Below are positions 16,783 through 24,619 of a stretch of 64,000 bases of DNA, one piece after another. The position numbers and the translations under genes were made by a program. The DNA comes from Pelomonas sp047654785. Lineage in GTDB: Bacteria; Pseudomonadota; Gammaproteobacteria; Burkholderiales; Burkholderiaceae_C. The stretch is from the NCBI RefSeq assembly GCF_047654785.1, contig NZ_JASGKQ010000003.1:744001-808000 (forward strand), given 5' to 3'. The notes beneath the pieces were generated by a model. It ran no database searches and was not told the DNA's origin. It saw nothing but the letters and a program-made list of their open reading frames with translations. Every line of letters begins with the position of its first letter. The first letter of the stretch is position 1.

Positions 16783-19044
16783 TCAGGCCTTGTTGCGCCA
16801 GACGCGCTGGACCGCCGGGGCGCGGCGCAGCACGCGCAGCACGTCCGCCAGGTGCTGGCGGTCGCGCACGGCGATCAGCAGGCTCATCTCCGCCGTCTCG
16901 CGCAGCGCCGCCTCGTCGCCCATGGCGATGTGGGTGATGTCGGCCTCGGCCTGCGCCACCGCCTGCGCCACCTGCGCCAGCACGCCCTTGCCGTTGGCGA
17001 GCAGCAGCGTGATGCCGGCCTCGAAGCTGCGCGTCAGCTCGTCGGCCCATTCGACCTGGATCCAGTGCTCGCTGTCGCGCTGGAACAGCCGCCGGCCGAC
17101 CTGGCAGTCGCAGGTGTGCACGACCAGGCCCTCGCCGCGCCCCAGGTAGCCGCGCACCTCGTCGCCCGGGATGGGCCGGCAGCAGCCGGCCAGCTGCACC
17201 GAGGCGCCCTCGCTGCCGTCGATGGTGACGCTGCCGCGGTCCACCGGCGTGGCCGTGAAGCGGCCCAGCGTCAGCGCCAGCGCGTCGGGCTTCTGGCCCT
17301 GCTCGGCCATCAGCCGCGCGAGCTTCTTGGCGATGATGGCGGCGATCTTGCGGCCGGCGCCGATGTCCACGAGCAGCTGGTCCGCGCCCGCGCTGCCGGC
17401 CCAGGTGGCCAGCTCCTGCCAGATCAGCGCGGCGGGGCCGTCGTCGTCCTCCAGGCTGGGCAGGCCCAGGCCCTCCAGGCGCATGGCCTGGGCCAGCATC
17501 TTCTCGCCCAGCTCGTGCGATTCCTCCTGCTCCAGGTCGCGCAGGTAGTGGCGGATCTTGGAGCGCGCCCGGCCGGTGCGCACGAAGGCCAGCCACGCCG
17601 GGTTGGGGCTGGCGCCGGGGGCGGTGACGATCTCGACGATGTCGCCGCTCTTGAGCTCCGCGCGCAGCGGCACGGCCTCGCCGTTGACCTGCGCGGCCAC
17701 GCAGTGGTCGCCGACGTCGGAGTGGATGGCGTAGGCGAAGTCCACCGGCGTCGCGCCCTTGGGCAGCGCCATGATCTTGGACTTGGGCGTGAAGACGTAG
17801 ATGGAGTCCGGGAACAGGTCGATCTTGACGTGCTCCAGGAACTCGTTGGCGTCGCGCGTCTCGTCCTGGATGTCAATCAGGCTCTGCAGCCAGCGCGCAT
17901 TGGCCTGCTGCGCCACCAGCGCCGAGGCCTGCTTGCTGCGGCTCTTGTAGATCCAGTGCGCGGCCACGCCCTGCTCGGCGATCTGGTGCATGCCCTCGGT
18001 GCGCACCTGGCACTCCAGCGGCGTGCCCAGCGGCCCCATCAGCGTGGTGTGCAGCGACTGGTAGCCGTTGTCCTTGGGGTTGGCGATGTAGTCCTTGAAG
18101 CGGCCGGCCTGCGGCTTGTAGAGCTGGTGCAGCACGCCCAGCGCCGTGTAGCACTGCAGCGGCGCCTCGGTGAGGATGCGGAAGCCGAAGATGTCGCTGA
18201 CCTGGGCGAAGCTCATCAGCCCCTTCTCGCGCATCTTCTTGTAGATGGAGTGCACGGTCTTCTCGCGCCCCTGCACCTGCACGCGCAGGCCGGCCTTGGC
18301 GAACGCCGCGCGGATCTCGCCCTCGATGCGCGACACCAGGTCGCGCCGGTTGCCGCGCGCCTTGGCCACCGCCTTGGACAGCGCCGCGTGGCGCCAGGGG
18401 TGGAAGTACTGGAAGGACAGGTCCTGCAGTTCGCGGAAGGTCTGGTTCAGGCCCAGCCGGTGCGCGATCGGGGCGTAGATGTCGAAGGTCTCGCGGGCGA
18501 TGCGGCGCGCCTTGTGCGGCGCCATCGCGCCCATGGTGCGCATGTTGTGCAGCCGGTCGGCGAGCTTGATCAGGATGACGCGCAGGTCGCGCGCCATCGC
18601 CAGCAGCATCTTGCGGAAGGACTCGGCCTGCGACTCCTCCTTCGTGGAGAACTGCAGCTTGTCCAGCTTGGTCAGGCCGTCCACCAGGTCGGCGGTGGTG
18701 GCGTCGAACTTCTCGATCAGCTCGGCCTTGGAGATGCCGCAGTCCTCCACCACGTCGTGCATCAGCGCGGCCATCAGCGCCTGGGCGTCCAGCCGCCACT
18801 CGGCGCAGATGCCGGCCACGGCGATGGGGTGGGTGATGTAGGGCTCGCCGGTGGCGCGCTTCTGGCCCAGGTGGGCCTCGTCGGCGAAGCGGTAGGCGTC
18901 GCGCACCCGCTTGATCTCGGCCTTGCTGAGGTAGCCCAGCTTCGGGGCCAGCGCGTCGAACGAGGCTGCCTCGGCCGGCGTGGGGGGGCTGGGCTGGCGC
19001 AGGCCAGGCAGCGTGAACCAGGCGGTGAGGGAGCGTTGGACCAT
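16783..19044 (-). CDS. spoT: Bifunctional (p)ppGpp synthetase/hydrolase SpoT (Rel)
   Basis: 753 residues. The HD hydrolase domain has H96-D97 and E100-D101 (MHDVVEDCG). The synthetase domain has the RFKD motif at about 315, followed by NGYQSLHTT; RxKD (rather than ExDD) is the bifunctional type. TGS domain at about 405-465, a Cys-rich segment (AGCCRPIPGDEVRGY, HTCDC) and a C-terminal ACT domain complete the family architecture. It makes and degrades the stringent-response alarmone. It follows rpoZ with a 208-bp gap containing a strong hairpin (19205-19230), so expression may be partly uncoupled from gmk-rpoZ. Confidence 0.96.
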   Translation of the reverse strand: MVQRSLTAWFTLPGLRQPSPPTPAEAASFDALAPKLGYLSKAEIKRVRDAYRFADEAHLGQKRATGEPYITHPIAVAGICAEWRLDAQALMAALMHDVVEDCGISKAELIEKFDATTADLVDGLTKLDKLQFSTKEESQAESFRKMLLAMARDLRVILIKLADRLHNMRTMGAMAPHKARRIARETFDIYAPIAHRLGLNQTFRELQDLSFQYFHPWRHAALSKAVAKARGNRRDLVSRIEGEIRAAFAKAGLRVQVQGREKTVHSIYKKMREKGLMSFAQVSDIFGFRILTEAPLQCYTALGVLHQLYKPQAGRFKDYIANPKDNGYQSLHTTLMGPLGTPLECQVRTEGMHQIAEQGVAAHWIYKSRSKQASALVAQQANARWLQSLIDIQDETRDANEFLEHVKIDLFPDSIYVFTPKSKIMALPKGATPVDFAYAIHSDVGDHCVAAQVNGEAVPLRAELKSGDIVEIVTAPGASPNPAWLAFVRTGRARSKIRHYLRDLEQEESHELGEKMLAQAMRLEGLGLPSLEDDDGPAALIWQELATWAGSAGADQLLVDIGAGRKIAAIIAKKLARLMAEQGQKPDALALTLGRFTATPVDRGSVTIDGSEGASVQLAGCCRPIPGDEVRGYLGRGEGLVVHTCDCQVGRRLFQRDSEHWIQVEWADELTRSFEAGITLLLANGKGVLAQVAQAVAQAEADITHIAMGDEAALRETAEMSLLIAVRDRQHLADVLRVLRRAPAVQRVWRNKA

Positions 19045-19204
19045 AGGGGCCCGAATTTATCCGAAGGTGTGGGGCCCCCCGTCCAAGGCGTACCTTGGCC
19101 GGCCCCCCGAGGGGGCGGCGATGCTCGCGGGGGCTGCCCCGCTCGCACATCGCCTGCGGGCCGGCTTGGGGCGGCCCGGCGCTCGGCCCGCGAAGCCCAA
19201 ATGC

Positions 19205-19230
19205 ACACGGGCGCCCGAAGGCGCCCGTGT
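19205..19230 (-). terminator. Strong hairpin between rpoZ and spoT
   Basis: ACACGGGCGCC-cgaa-GGCGCCCGTGT, a perfect 11-bp stem with a four-base loop, 22 bp beyond the rpoZ stop in the direction of transcription. There is no U-tract after it (only a short TTT), so it is more likely an attenuating or RNA-stabilising hairpin than a full intrinsic terminator. Confidence 0.4.
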
Positions 19231-19252
19231 ACGGGTCGGGGCAGGGCGGTGT

Positions 19253-19456
19253 TTAGACCGGCACCTTGCGCAGCATCTCCACGCCGACCTCGCCGGCGGC
19301 GATCTCGCGCAGCGCGGTCACGCCGGGCTTGTTCTTGCTTTCGATCTTGGCGCTGTGGCCCTGGCTCAGCATGCGGGCGCGGTAGGTGGCGGCCAGCACC
19401 AGCTGGAAGCGGTTGGGGATCTTGGTCAGGCAGTCTTCGACGGTGATGCGGGCCAT
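19253..19456 (-). CDS. rpoZ: RNA polymerase omega subunit
   Basis: 67 residues: MARITVEDCLTKIPNRFQLV through YRARMLSQG, the canonical omega fold, which binds the beta' C-terminus and aids RNA polymerase assembly and ppGpp response. The start at 19456 is the usual MARITVEDC. It lies between gmk (26 bp upstream) and spoT, the standard proteobacterial order. Confidence 0.97.
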   Translation of the reverse strand: MARITVEDCLTKIPNRFQLVLAATYRARMLSQGHSAKIESKNKPGVTALREIAAGEVGVEMLRKVPV

Positions 19457-19482
19457 GGTGTTCCTAGAGGATGTCGGGGCGA

Positions 19483-20103
19483 TCAGGGCAGATCGAGCGC
19501 CTGGAAGACCGCCGAGCGGTTGCGGCGCTGAGCCGCGTATTTTAGCCGCTGCGCGTGGACGATGGCTTTCAGGTCGAAGACGGCCGTGTCGAACACCGCG
19601 TTGACGACGACGAAATCGAACTTCGACGCCTGAGCCACCTCGACGCGCGCGGCCGCCATGCGCCGGGCGATGACCTCGGGCTCGGTGTCGCCGCGGCGGT
19701 TCAGGCGCAGGCGCAGCTCGTCCCAGCTGGGCGGCAGGATGAAGATCAGCACCGCGTGCGCGAACAGCTGCTTGATCTGCAGCGCGCCCTGGTAGTCGAT
19801 CTCCAGCACCACGTCCTCGCCGCCGCGCAGCCGGCTCTCGATGCCGGCGCGCGAGGTGCCGTACAGGTTGCCGTGCACCTCGGCCCACTCGAAGAATTCG
19901 CCGCGGCCGGCCATCGTGCGGAACTCCTCCGCGGCGACGAACCAGTACTCGCGGCCATGCTGCTCCTGCCCGCGCGGCGCGCGCGAGGTGTGCGAGACGG
20001 ACACGGCGAGCCGGGCGTCCAGCTCCAGCAGCGCCTTCACGAGGCTGGATTTGCCCGTGCCGCTCGGCGCGGCCACGACGAAGAGATTGCCCGGATAGTC
20101 CAT
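19483..20103 (-). CDS. gmk: Guanylate kinase
   Basis: 206 residues from ATG 20103 (MDYPGNLFVVAAPSGTGKSS); the frame is open further upstream but the P-loop position fixes this start. The Walker A is APSGTGKSSLVK, the GMP-binding region contains SHTSRAPRGQEQHGREYWFV, and IDYQGALQIK follows. It phosphorylates GMP to GDP. It is first in the gmk-rpoZ-spoT operon. The upstream partner usual in Burkholderiales, yicC, is here 18.9 kb away at 38957-39871. Confidence 0.96.
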   Translation of the reverse strand: MDYPGNLFVVAAPSGTGKSSLVKALLELDARLAVSVSHTSRAPRGQEQHGREYWFVAAEEFRTMAGRGEFFEWAEVHGNLYGTSRAGIESRLRGGEDVVLEIDYQGALQIKQLFAHAVLIFILPPSWDELRLRLNRRGDTEPEVIARRMAAARVEVAQASKFDFVVVNAVFDTAVFDLKAIVHAQRLKYAAQRRNRSAVFQALDLP

Positions 20104-20176
20104 GGGCGGCCATTGTCGCAGGCAGGCCCGCCGACAATGCCGGCCCCGCCACGCCCGGCCCTGCCGCCGCCTATCC

Positions 20177-23100
20177 ATGCTGCCCCTGCTGCCCGACACC
20201 CTGCGCCTGCACGTCCTGCCGGCCACCTTCGCGCGCGGCCAGGCCCTGCACCACGGCGGGCGGGTGCTGTCGCCGGGCATGGAGCCGCTGGGCCCGGGCC
20301 GCTGGCACCTGCACGGCGAGGTGCAGGGCGGTGCGCCCCGGCCCTACGAGACCAGCGCCGTCGTCCAGGTCACGGACGACGGCCAGGTGCGTACCTTCGA
20401 GGGCGACTGCAGCTGCCCGGTGGGCGTGGACTGCAAGCATGCGGTGGCGCTGACGCTCAGCCTCGGCCGGCCGGCCGCGATCTCCGCCGTGCCGATGTCC
20501 ACGCAGGCCCAGGCGCAGGTGATGGCCCAGGCGCTGGCGCTGGCCTTGACCCGGCCCCAGGCCGATGCGCCCGTCCGGGAGGCCACGCAGGCCCGCGTCC
20601 ACGCGAACGGCCTGGCGCGCTGGCTGGAGCGTTTCGCCGATGCCCCCAGGCCGCGCGACCCGTTCGGCGACCAGCCCGTCTACCTGCTGCGCGACGCGCC
20701 CGCCGGGCGCGGCGAGCCGCCGCAGCTCGCGCTGGGCTGGGCCTGGGCGCGCCCGCTCAAGCGCGGCGGCTGGTCCCGGCCCCGGTCGCCGGGCTATGAC
20801 GGCGAATACCGCCTCAGCGTCGGCGACGACCGCGAATGCGTGCGGCTGATCCGGGTGCTGGCCGAGGGGCACTACGGCCAGTCCTCGCACAGCGGCATGC
20901 TGCGCGGCCCGGCCGGCGTGCTGGCCTTGCAGCTCTGTGCCGGCACCGGCCGGCTGTTCCTCGCCGACGCGAGCGGCGCGATCGCCAGCGCCCCGCTGCG
21001 CTGGGGCGCCGCGCGCGGCCTGGACTGGCTGTGGCGCGAGGCCGATGCCGCCGCTTCGGCCGGCGGGCCGCTGTGGCAGCTCCGGCCCGTGCTGGCCAAC
21101 GGGGCGTCGGGCGCGCGCGCCTACGCCGGGCCGCCCGCGCTCTACCTGGACCCGGCCGCCGGCGAATGCGGCCCGCTGCAGGCGCCGGGCCTGGACGACG
21201 GCCGGCTGGCGCTGCTGCTGGCGGCGCCGCCGATGCCGGCCGCCGCGTTCGCGGACCCCGCGTCGCCGCTGCTCGAGCGGCTGGCCGGCCTGCCGCTGCC
21301 GCCCACCGTCGAGCCGCCGCAGCCGTGGCCCGAGGCGCCGCCCGTCGCCCGGCTGCAACTGGCGCTGCGGCCCCCGGCGCGCCGCCATGACGACGGCCTG
21401 CTCGACGCCCGGCTGTTGTTCGACTACGCCGGGCTGCGCGGCGCCTGGCCGCAGCGCGAGCGCCGCCACCTGGTGCGGCACGGCGGCCGCCGCGTGCTGC
21501 TGACGCGCGACCTGGCCGCCGAGGACGCCGCGCGCGACCGGCTGGCCGCGCTGGGCCTGGCGCCGGACGCGGCGCAGGGCTGGCGCGCCGGCACCGCCGC
21601 CTGGCTGGACTGGGCCGCGGCGGACTGGCAGCCGCTGCGCCAGGCCGGGTTCGAGATCGACGCCGCCGACGAGCTGGCGGACCTGGTGCGGACCGCCGGG
21701 CCGGTGGCGGTCGCCGTCGCGGCGGCGGGCGAGGGCGGCGCCGACGGGGAGGGCGAGGGCGAGGGCACGGTGTCGCCCTGGTTCGACCTGTCGCTGGGCC
21801 TGGAGATCGACGGCGTGCGCCACAACGTGCTGCCCTGGCTGCCCGGCCTGCTCGCGCAGCTGCAGACCGGCCCGGACGGCACGGCGCAACTGCCCGACTG
21901 GCTGTGGCGCGAGCAGCCCGACGGCCGCTGGCTGCGCCTGCCCGCCGCGCCGCTGCGGCCCTGGCTGCAGGCGCTGCTGGAGCTGGTGGGTGACCGCGAG
22001 CTGGACGCCGACGCGCTGCGCCTGTCGCGCGTGGAGGCGCTGCGGCTGGGGGCCTCGCTGGGCGAGGGCGCCCAGTGGGCCGGCGGCGCGCGGCTGCGCG
22101 AGCTGCTGGGCCGGCTCGTCGACGGCCGGTTGCCCGAGGTGGCGCCGCCGGCCGGTCTCGGGGCCGAGCTGCGCCCCTACCAGCGCCGCGGGCTGGACTG
22201 GCTGCAGTTCCTGCGCGCGCAGGGCCTGGGCGGCGTGCTGGCCGACGACATGGGCCTGGGCAAGACGCTGCAGACCCTGGCCCACCTGCTGTGCGAGCAG
22301 CAGGCCGGGCGGCTGGACGCGCCCTGCCTGGTGGTCGCGCCCGTCAGCCTGCTGGGCAACTGGCGGCGCGAGGCCGCCCGCTTCACGCCGCAGCTGCGCA
22401 CCCGCGTCTGGCACGGCGCGGCCCGCCACGACGGCGGCTTCGCCGACGGCTGCGACCTGCTGATCGCCCCCTACTCGCTGCTGCAGCGCGACCGCCAGCG
22501 CTGGCTGGCGCAGCGCTGGCACGTGGTGGTGCTGGACGAGGCCCAGCACGTGAAGAACGCCAGCACGCAGGCGGCGCAGGTGGTCGCGGCGCTGGACGCG
22601 CGCCAGCGCATCGCGCTGTCCGGCACGCCGGTGGAGAACCACCTGGGCGAGCTGTGGAGCCTGTTCCATTTCCTGATGCCGGGCTTCCTGGGCAGCCAGG
22701 CGCGCTTCAAGACGCTGTTCCGCACGCCGATCGAGAAGCAGGGCCAGGCCGAGCCGCTGGCGCGCCTGCGCCGCCGCGTGACCCCGTTCATGCTGCGCCG
22801 GACCAAGGACGCCGTGGCCGCCGAGCTGCCGCCGCGCAGCGAAAGCCTGCTACCGGTGACGCTGGAGGGCGCGCAGGCCGACCTGTACGAGACCATCCGC
22901 CTGGCCACCGAGAAGGCCGTGCGCGACGCGCTGGCCGAGCGCGGCCTGGCGCGCTCGCAGATCCAGGTGCTGGACGCGCTGCTGAAGCTGCGCCAGGTCT
23001 GCTGCGACCCGCGCCTGGTCAAGGGCCTGCCGGCCGCAGCCGCAGTGCGCGGCTCGGCCAAGCTGGGGCTGCTGATGGAACTGCTGCCGCCGCTGCTGGC

Positions 23101-23572
23101 CGAGGGGCGGCGGGTGCTGCTGTTCTCGCAGTTCACCAGCATGTTGACGCTGATCGAGGCCGAGCTGCAGGCCGCCGGCCTGGCCTGGACCAAGCTGACC
23201 GGCCAGACCCGGCACCGCGAGGCGGCGATCGAGCAGTTCACGGGCGGCGCGGTGCCGCTGTTCCTGATCAGCCTGAAGGCCGGCGGCACCGGGCTGAACC
23301 TGCCGCAGGCCGACACGGTCATCCACTACGACCCCTGGTGGAACCCGGCCGTCGAGGAGCAGGCCACGGCGCGCGCCCACCGCATCGGCCAGACGCGGCG
23401 CGTGATGGTCTACAAGCTGGTGGCCGAGGGCACCATCGAGGAGCGCATGCAGGCGCTGCAGGCCCGCAAGGCGGCGCTGGCGCAGGGCCTGCTGCACGGC
23501 GCGGCGGCGCGCGGGCAGCCGCTGTTCACCGAGGACGACGTGGCCGAGCTGCTGCGGCCGCTGGGCGGATGA
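20177..23572 (+). CDS. SWIM zinc finger SNF2/DEAD-family helicase
   Basis: 1,131 residues. The N-terminal SWIM zinc finger is intact: C78, C80, C86, H88 (CSCPVGVDCKH). The SNF2 ATPase core has DDMGLGKTLQT near residue 690, DEAQHVKN near 788 and SGTPVENHLGELWSLFHFLM near 815; the C-terminal helicase lobe lies around 955-1110, with HYDPWWNPAVEEQATARAHR. These are DNA translocases of poorly defined role, probably in chromatin or replication-transcription housekeeping. A Gly/Glu-rich insert lies near 515. It is divergent from gmk (73 bp between starts). ATG 20177 is chosen because upstream in-frame codons are low-complexity and overlap the gmk promoter region. Confidence 0.9.
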   Translation: MLPLLPDTLRLHVLPATFARGQALHHGGRVLSPGMEPLGPGRWHLHGEVQGGAPRPYETSAVVQVTDDGQVRTFEGDCSCPVGVDCKHAVALTLSLGRPAAISAVPMSTQAQAQVMAQALALALTRPQADAPVREATQARVHANGLARWLERFADAPRPRDPFGDQPVYLLRDAPAGRGEPPQLALGWAWARPLKRGGWSRPRSPGYDGEYRLSVGDDRECVRLIRVLAEGHYGQSSHSGMLRGPAGVLALQLCAGTGRLFLADASGAIASAPLRWGAARGLDWLWREADAAASAGGPLWQLRPVLANGASGARAYAGPPALYLDPAAGECGPLQAPGLDDGRLALLLAAPPMPAAAFADPASPLLERLAGLPLPPTVEPPQPWPEAPPVARLQLALRPPARRHDDGLLDARLLFDYAGLRGAWPQRERRHLVRHGGRRVLLTRDLAAEDAARDRLAALGLAPDAAQGWRAGTAAWLDWAAADWQPLRQAGFEIDAADELADLVRTAGPVAVAVAAAGEGGADGEGEGEGTVSPWFDLSLGLEIDGVRHNVLPWLPGLLAQLQTGPDGTAQLPDWLWREQPDGRWLRLPAAPLRPWLQALLELVGDRELDADALRLSRVEALRLGASLGEGAQWAGGARLRELLGRLVDGRLPEVAPPAGLGAELRPYQRRGLDWLQFLRAQGLGGVLADDMGLGKTLQTLAHLLCEQQAGRLDAPCLVVAPVSLLGNWRREAARFTPQLRTRVWHGAARHDGGFADGCDLLIAPYSLLQRDRQRWLAQRWHVVVLDEAQHVKNASTQAAQVVAALDARQRIALSGTPVENHLGELWSLFHFLMPGFLGSQARFKTLFRTPIEKQGQAEPLARLRRRVTPFMLRRTKDAVAAELPPRSESLLPVTLEGAQADLYETIRLATEKAVRDALAERGLARSQIQVLDALLKLRQVCCDPRLVKGLPAAAAVRGSAKLGLLMELLPPLLAEGRRVLLFSQFTSMLTLIEAELQAAGLAWTKLTGQTRHREAAIEQFTGGAVPLFLISLKAGGTGLNLPQADTVIHYDPWWNPAVEEQATARAHRIGQTRRVMVYKLVAEGTIEERMQALQARKAALAQGLLHGAAARGQPLFTEDDVAELLRPLGG

Positions 23573-23590
23573 GGCGCCGTGCGCGGATTC

Positions 23591-23635
23591 ATGCGCATCC
23601 AGTATGCGCATGTGGCACCCGCCGGCTGCTATATT
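23591..23635 (+). promoter_or_regulatory. Promoter/operator of the ccdAB-like pair
   Basis: Two copies of the palindrome ATGCGCAT (23591-23598 and 23604-23611, 13 bp apart) lie just upstream of a good -10 hexamer, TATATT (23630-23635). The second copy overlaps the expected -35 position. This fits autorepression by a dimeric ribbon-helix-helix antitoxin, the usual arrangement for CcdA. Confidence 0.5.
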
Positions 23636-23685
23636 GGCGCGGCCGCCATCCCCGCCCGATGGGCTGAAACCAGGACCGAACCGCC

Positions 23686-23970
23686 ATGCCCGCCGCCCTT
23701 GCCCGCCCGATGGATGCGCCCGCCCCGCGCGCCGGCCGCAGCGCGGCGGCGCAGCGCCGATCGACCAACCTGACGCTGGCGGCCGGCCTGGTGGCGGAGG
23801 CGCAAAGCCTGGGCGTCAACCTGTCCCAGGCCGCCGAGATGGGCATTGCCGCGGCGGTGAGCCGGCGCAGGCAGGAGGCCTGGCTCGCCGAGAACCGCGA
23901 CGCGCTCGACGGCTCGAACGCCTACGTCGAAGCGCACGGCCTGCCGCTGGCCCGCCACCGGAACTTCTGA
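23686..23970 (+). CDS. ccdA: CcdA-like antitoxin
   Basis: 94 residues: an N-terminal ribbon-helix-helix (RRSTNLTLAAGLVAEAQSLG, NLSQAAEMGIA) for DNA binding and a C-terminal toxin-binding tail (EAWLAENRDALDGSNAYVEA, GLPLARHRNF) that matches the CcdA consensus closely. CcdA binds and neutralises CcdB and represses the operon. A roughly 25-residue N-terminal extension (Ala/Pro-rich) is longer than usual; an internal ATG (codon 9) would shorten it. The toxin gene follows after 2 bp. Confidence 0.85.
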   Translation: MPAALARPMDAPAPRAGRSAAAQRRSTNLTLAAGLVAEAQSLGVNLSQAAEMGIAAAVSRRRQEAWLAENRDALDGSNAYVEAHGLPLARHRNF

Positions 23971-23972
23971 AC

Positions 23973-24269
23973 GTGGCCCGGTTCCACGTCTACCGGAACC
24001 GGGACGGCGAGGGCTGTTTGCTCGATGTCCAGGCGGACCTGCTGGCGCACCTGAACACCCGCGTCGTCGTGCCGCTGCTGCCGACGGGCCGGTTCAAGCC
24101 GGCGCGCCAGCTCAACCCCGTGTTCATGATCGACGGCGAACCTCACGCCATGGCCACGCAGTTCATGGCGGCCGTTCCGCTGGCCGCCCTGGGCGCGGAG
24201 GTGGCCCGCCTGGCGGCCGAGGAGCGCACGGTCGTCGCGGCGCTGGACTGCTTGTTCAGCGGCGTTTGA
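23973..24269 (+). CDS. ccdB: CcdB-like toxin
   Basis: 98 residues with a GTG start at 23973 immediately after the antitoxin stop. The sequence follows CcdB throughout: MARFHVYRNRDGEG, LLDVQADLLAHLNTRVVVPL, ATQFMAAVPLAALG. The family poisons DNA gyrase by wedging into GyrA-DNA complexes. In F-plasmid CcdB the last three residues are Trp-Gly-Ile and Trp99 contacts GyrA; here the end is Ser-Gly-Val, so the key tryptophan is missing. The protein may be a weakened, immunity-type or differently targeted toxin. Length is 3 residues shorter than F CcdB. Confidence 0.82.
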   Translation: MARFHVYRNRDGEGCLLDVQADLLAHLNTRVVVPLLPTGRFKPARQLNPVFMIDGEPHAMATQFMAAVPLAALGAEVARLAAEERTVVAALDCLFSGV

Positions 24270-24380
24270 GCGCTGCCCAGGCGGGGCGCGACGGCGCCTG
24301 CATCTGCGGCATACAGCGGGCCGCGGAGCCCGGGCGGTCCAGGACGGGACCGGTCCGTCCCCTGCATCGCCAGTGATCCA

Positions 24381-24476
24381 AACAAGTACCGGAAATCGGA
24401 CTTGTTCCAGGCCTTTGGGCGCGGAAGCTCTTCTATCGTCAGCAGGTCTTTCGAGGTGGACACGATCCCGTCGAAA
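24381..24476. promoter_or_regulatory. Upstream regulatory region of the giant adhesin operon
   Basis: The gene-free stretch 24270-24619 (350 bp) contains two inverted repeats: AACAAGT (24381-24387) with ACTTGTT (24400-24406), 12-bp spacer; and TTTCGA (24449-24454) with TCGAAA (24471-24476), 16-bp spacer. They lie 150-240 bp before the adhesin start and are plausible operators. No clear -10/-35 pair or riboswitch was recognised. Confidence 0.35.
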
Positions 24477-24619
24477 CGGGCGCATGGGGCGCGGTGAGCC
24501 AGCAGGGAACCGCCGGGCTCCGGCGCTGGCCCGGCGGGCCGGCCCGTGGGCCGTCAAGGTGTGCGGCCGACCGGAGGGCGGGGCGCATTTCACTGTTTCA
24601 GAGCGTTGGGGGGAGTGTC

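Noticed and set aside
19045..19252. GC-rich gap between spoT and rpoZ considered as a small gene or sRNA
   Set aside because: Contains runs such as CCCCCCGAGGGGGC and a hairpin, but no start/stop with family likeness and no clear promoter; only the hairpin is reported.
24143..24463. Minus-strand open frame covering ccdB and the adhesin leader
   Set aside because: It is antisense to ccdB, has no recognisable domain and no credible ribosome site; high GC creates many such frames.
24270..24619. Adhesin leader searched for a c-di-GMP (GEMM) riboswitch
   Set aside because: No match to the conserved GEMM core or tetraloop-receptor features was seen by eye.
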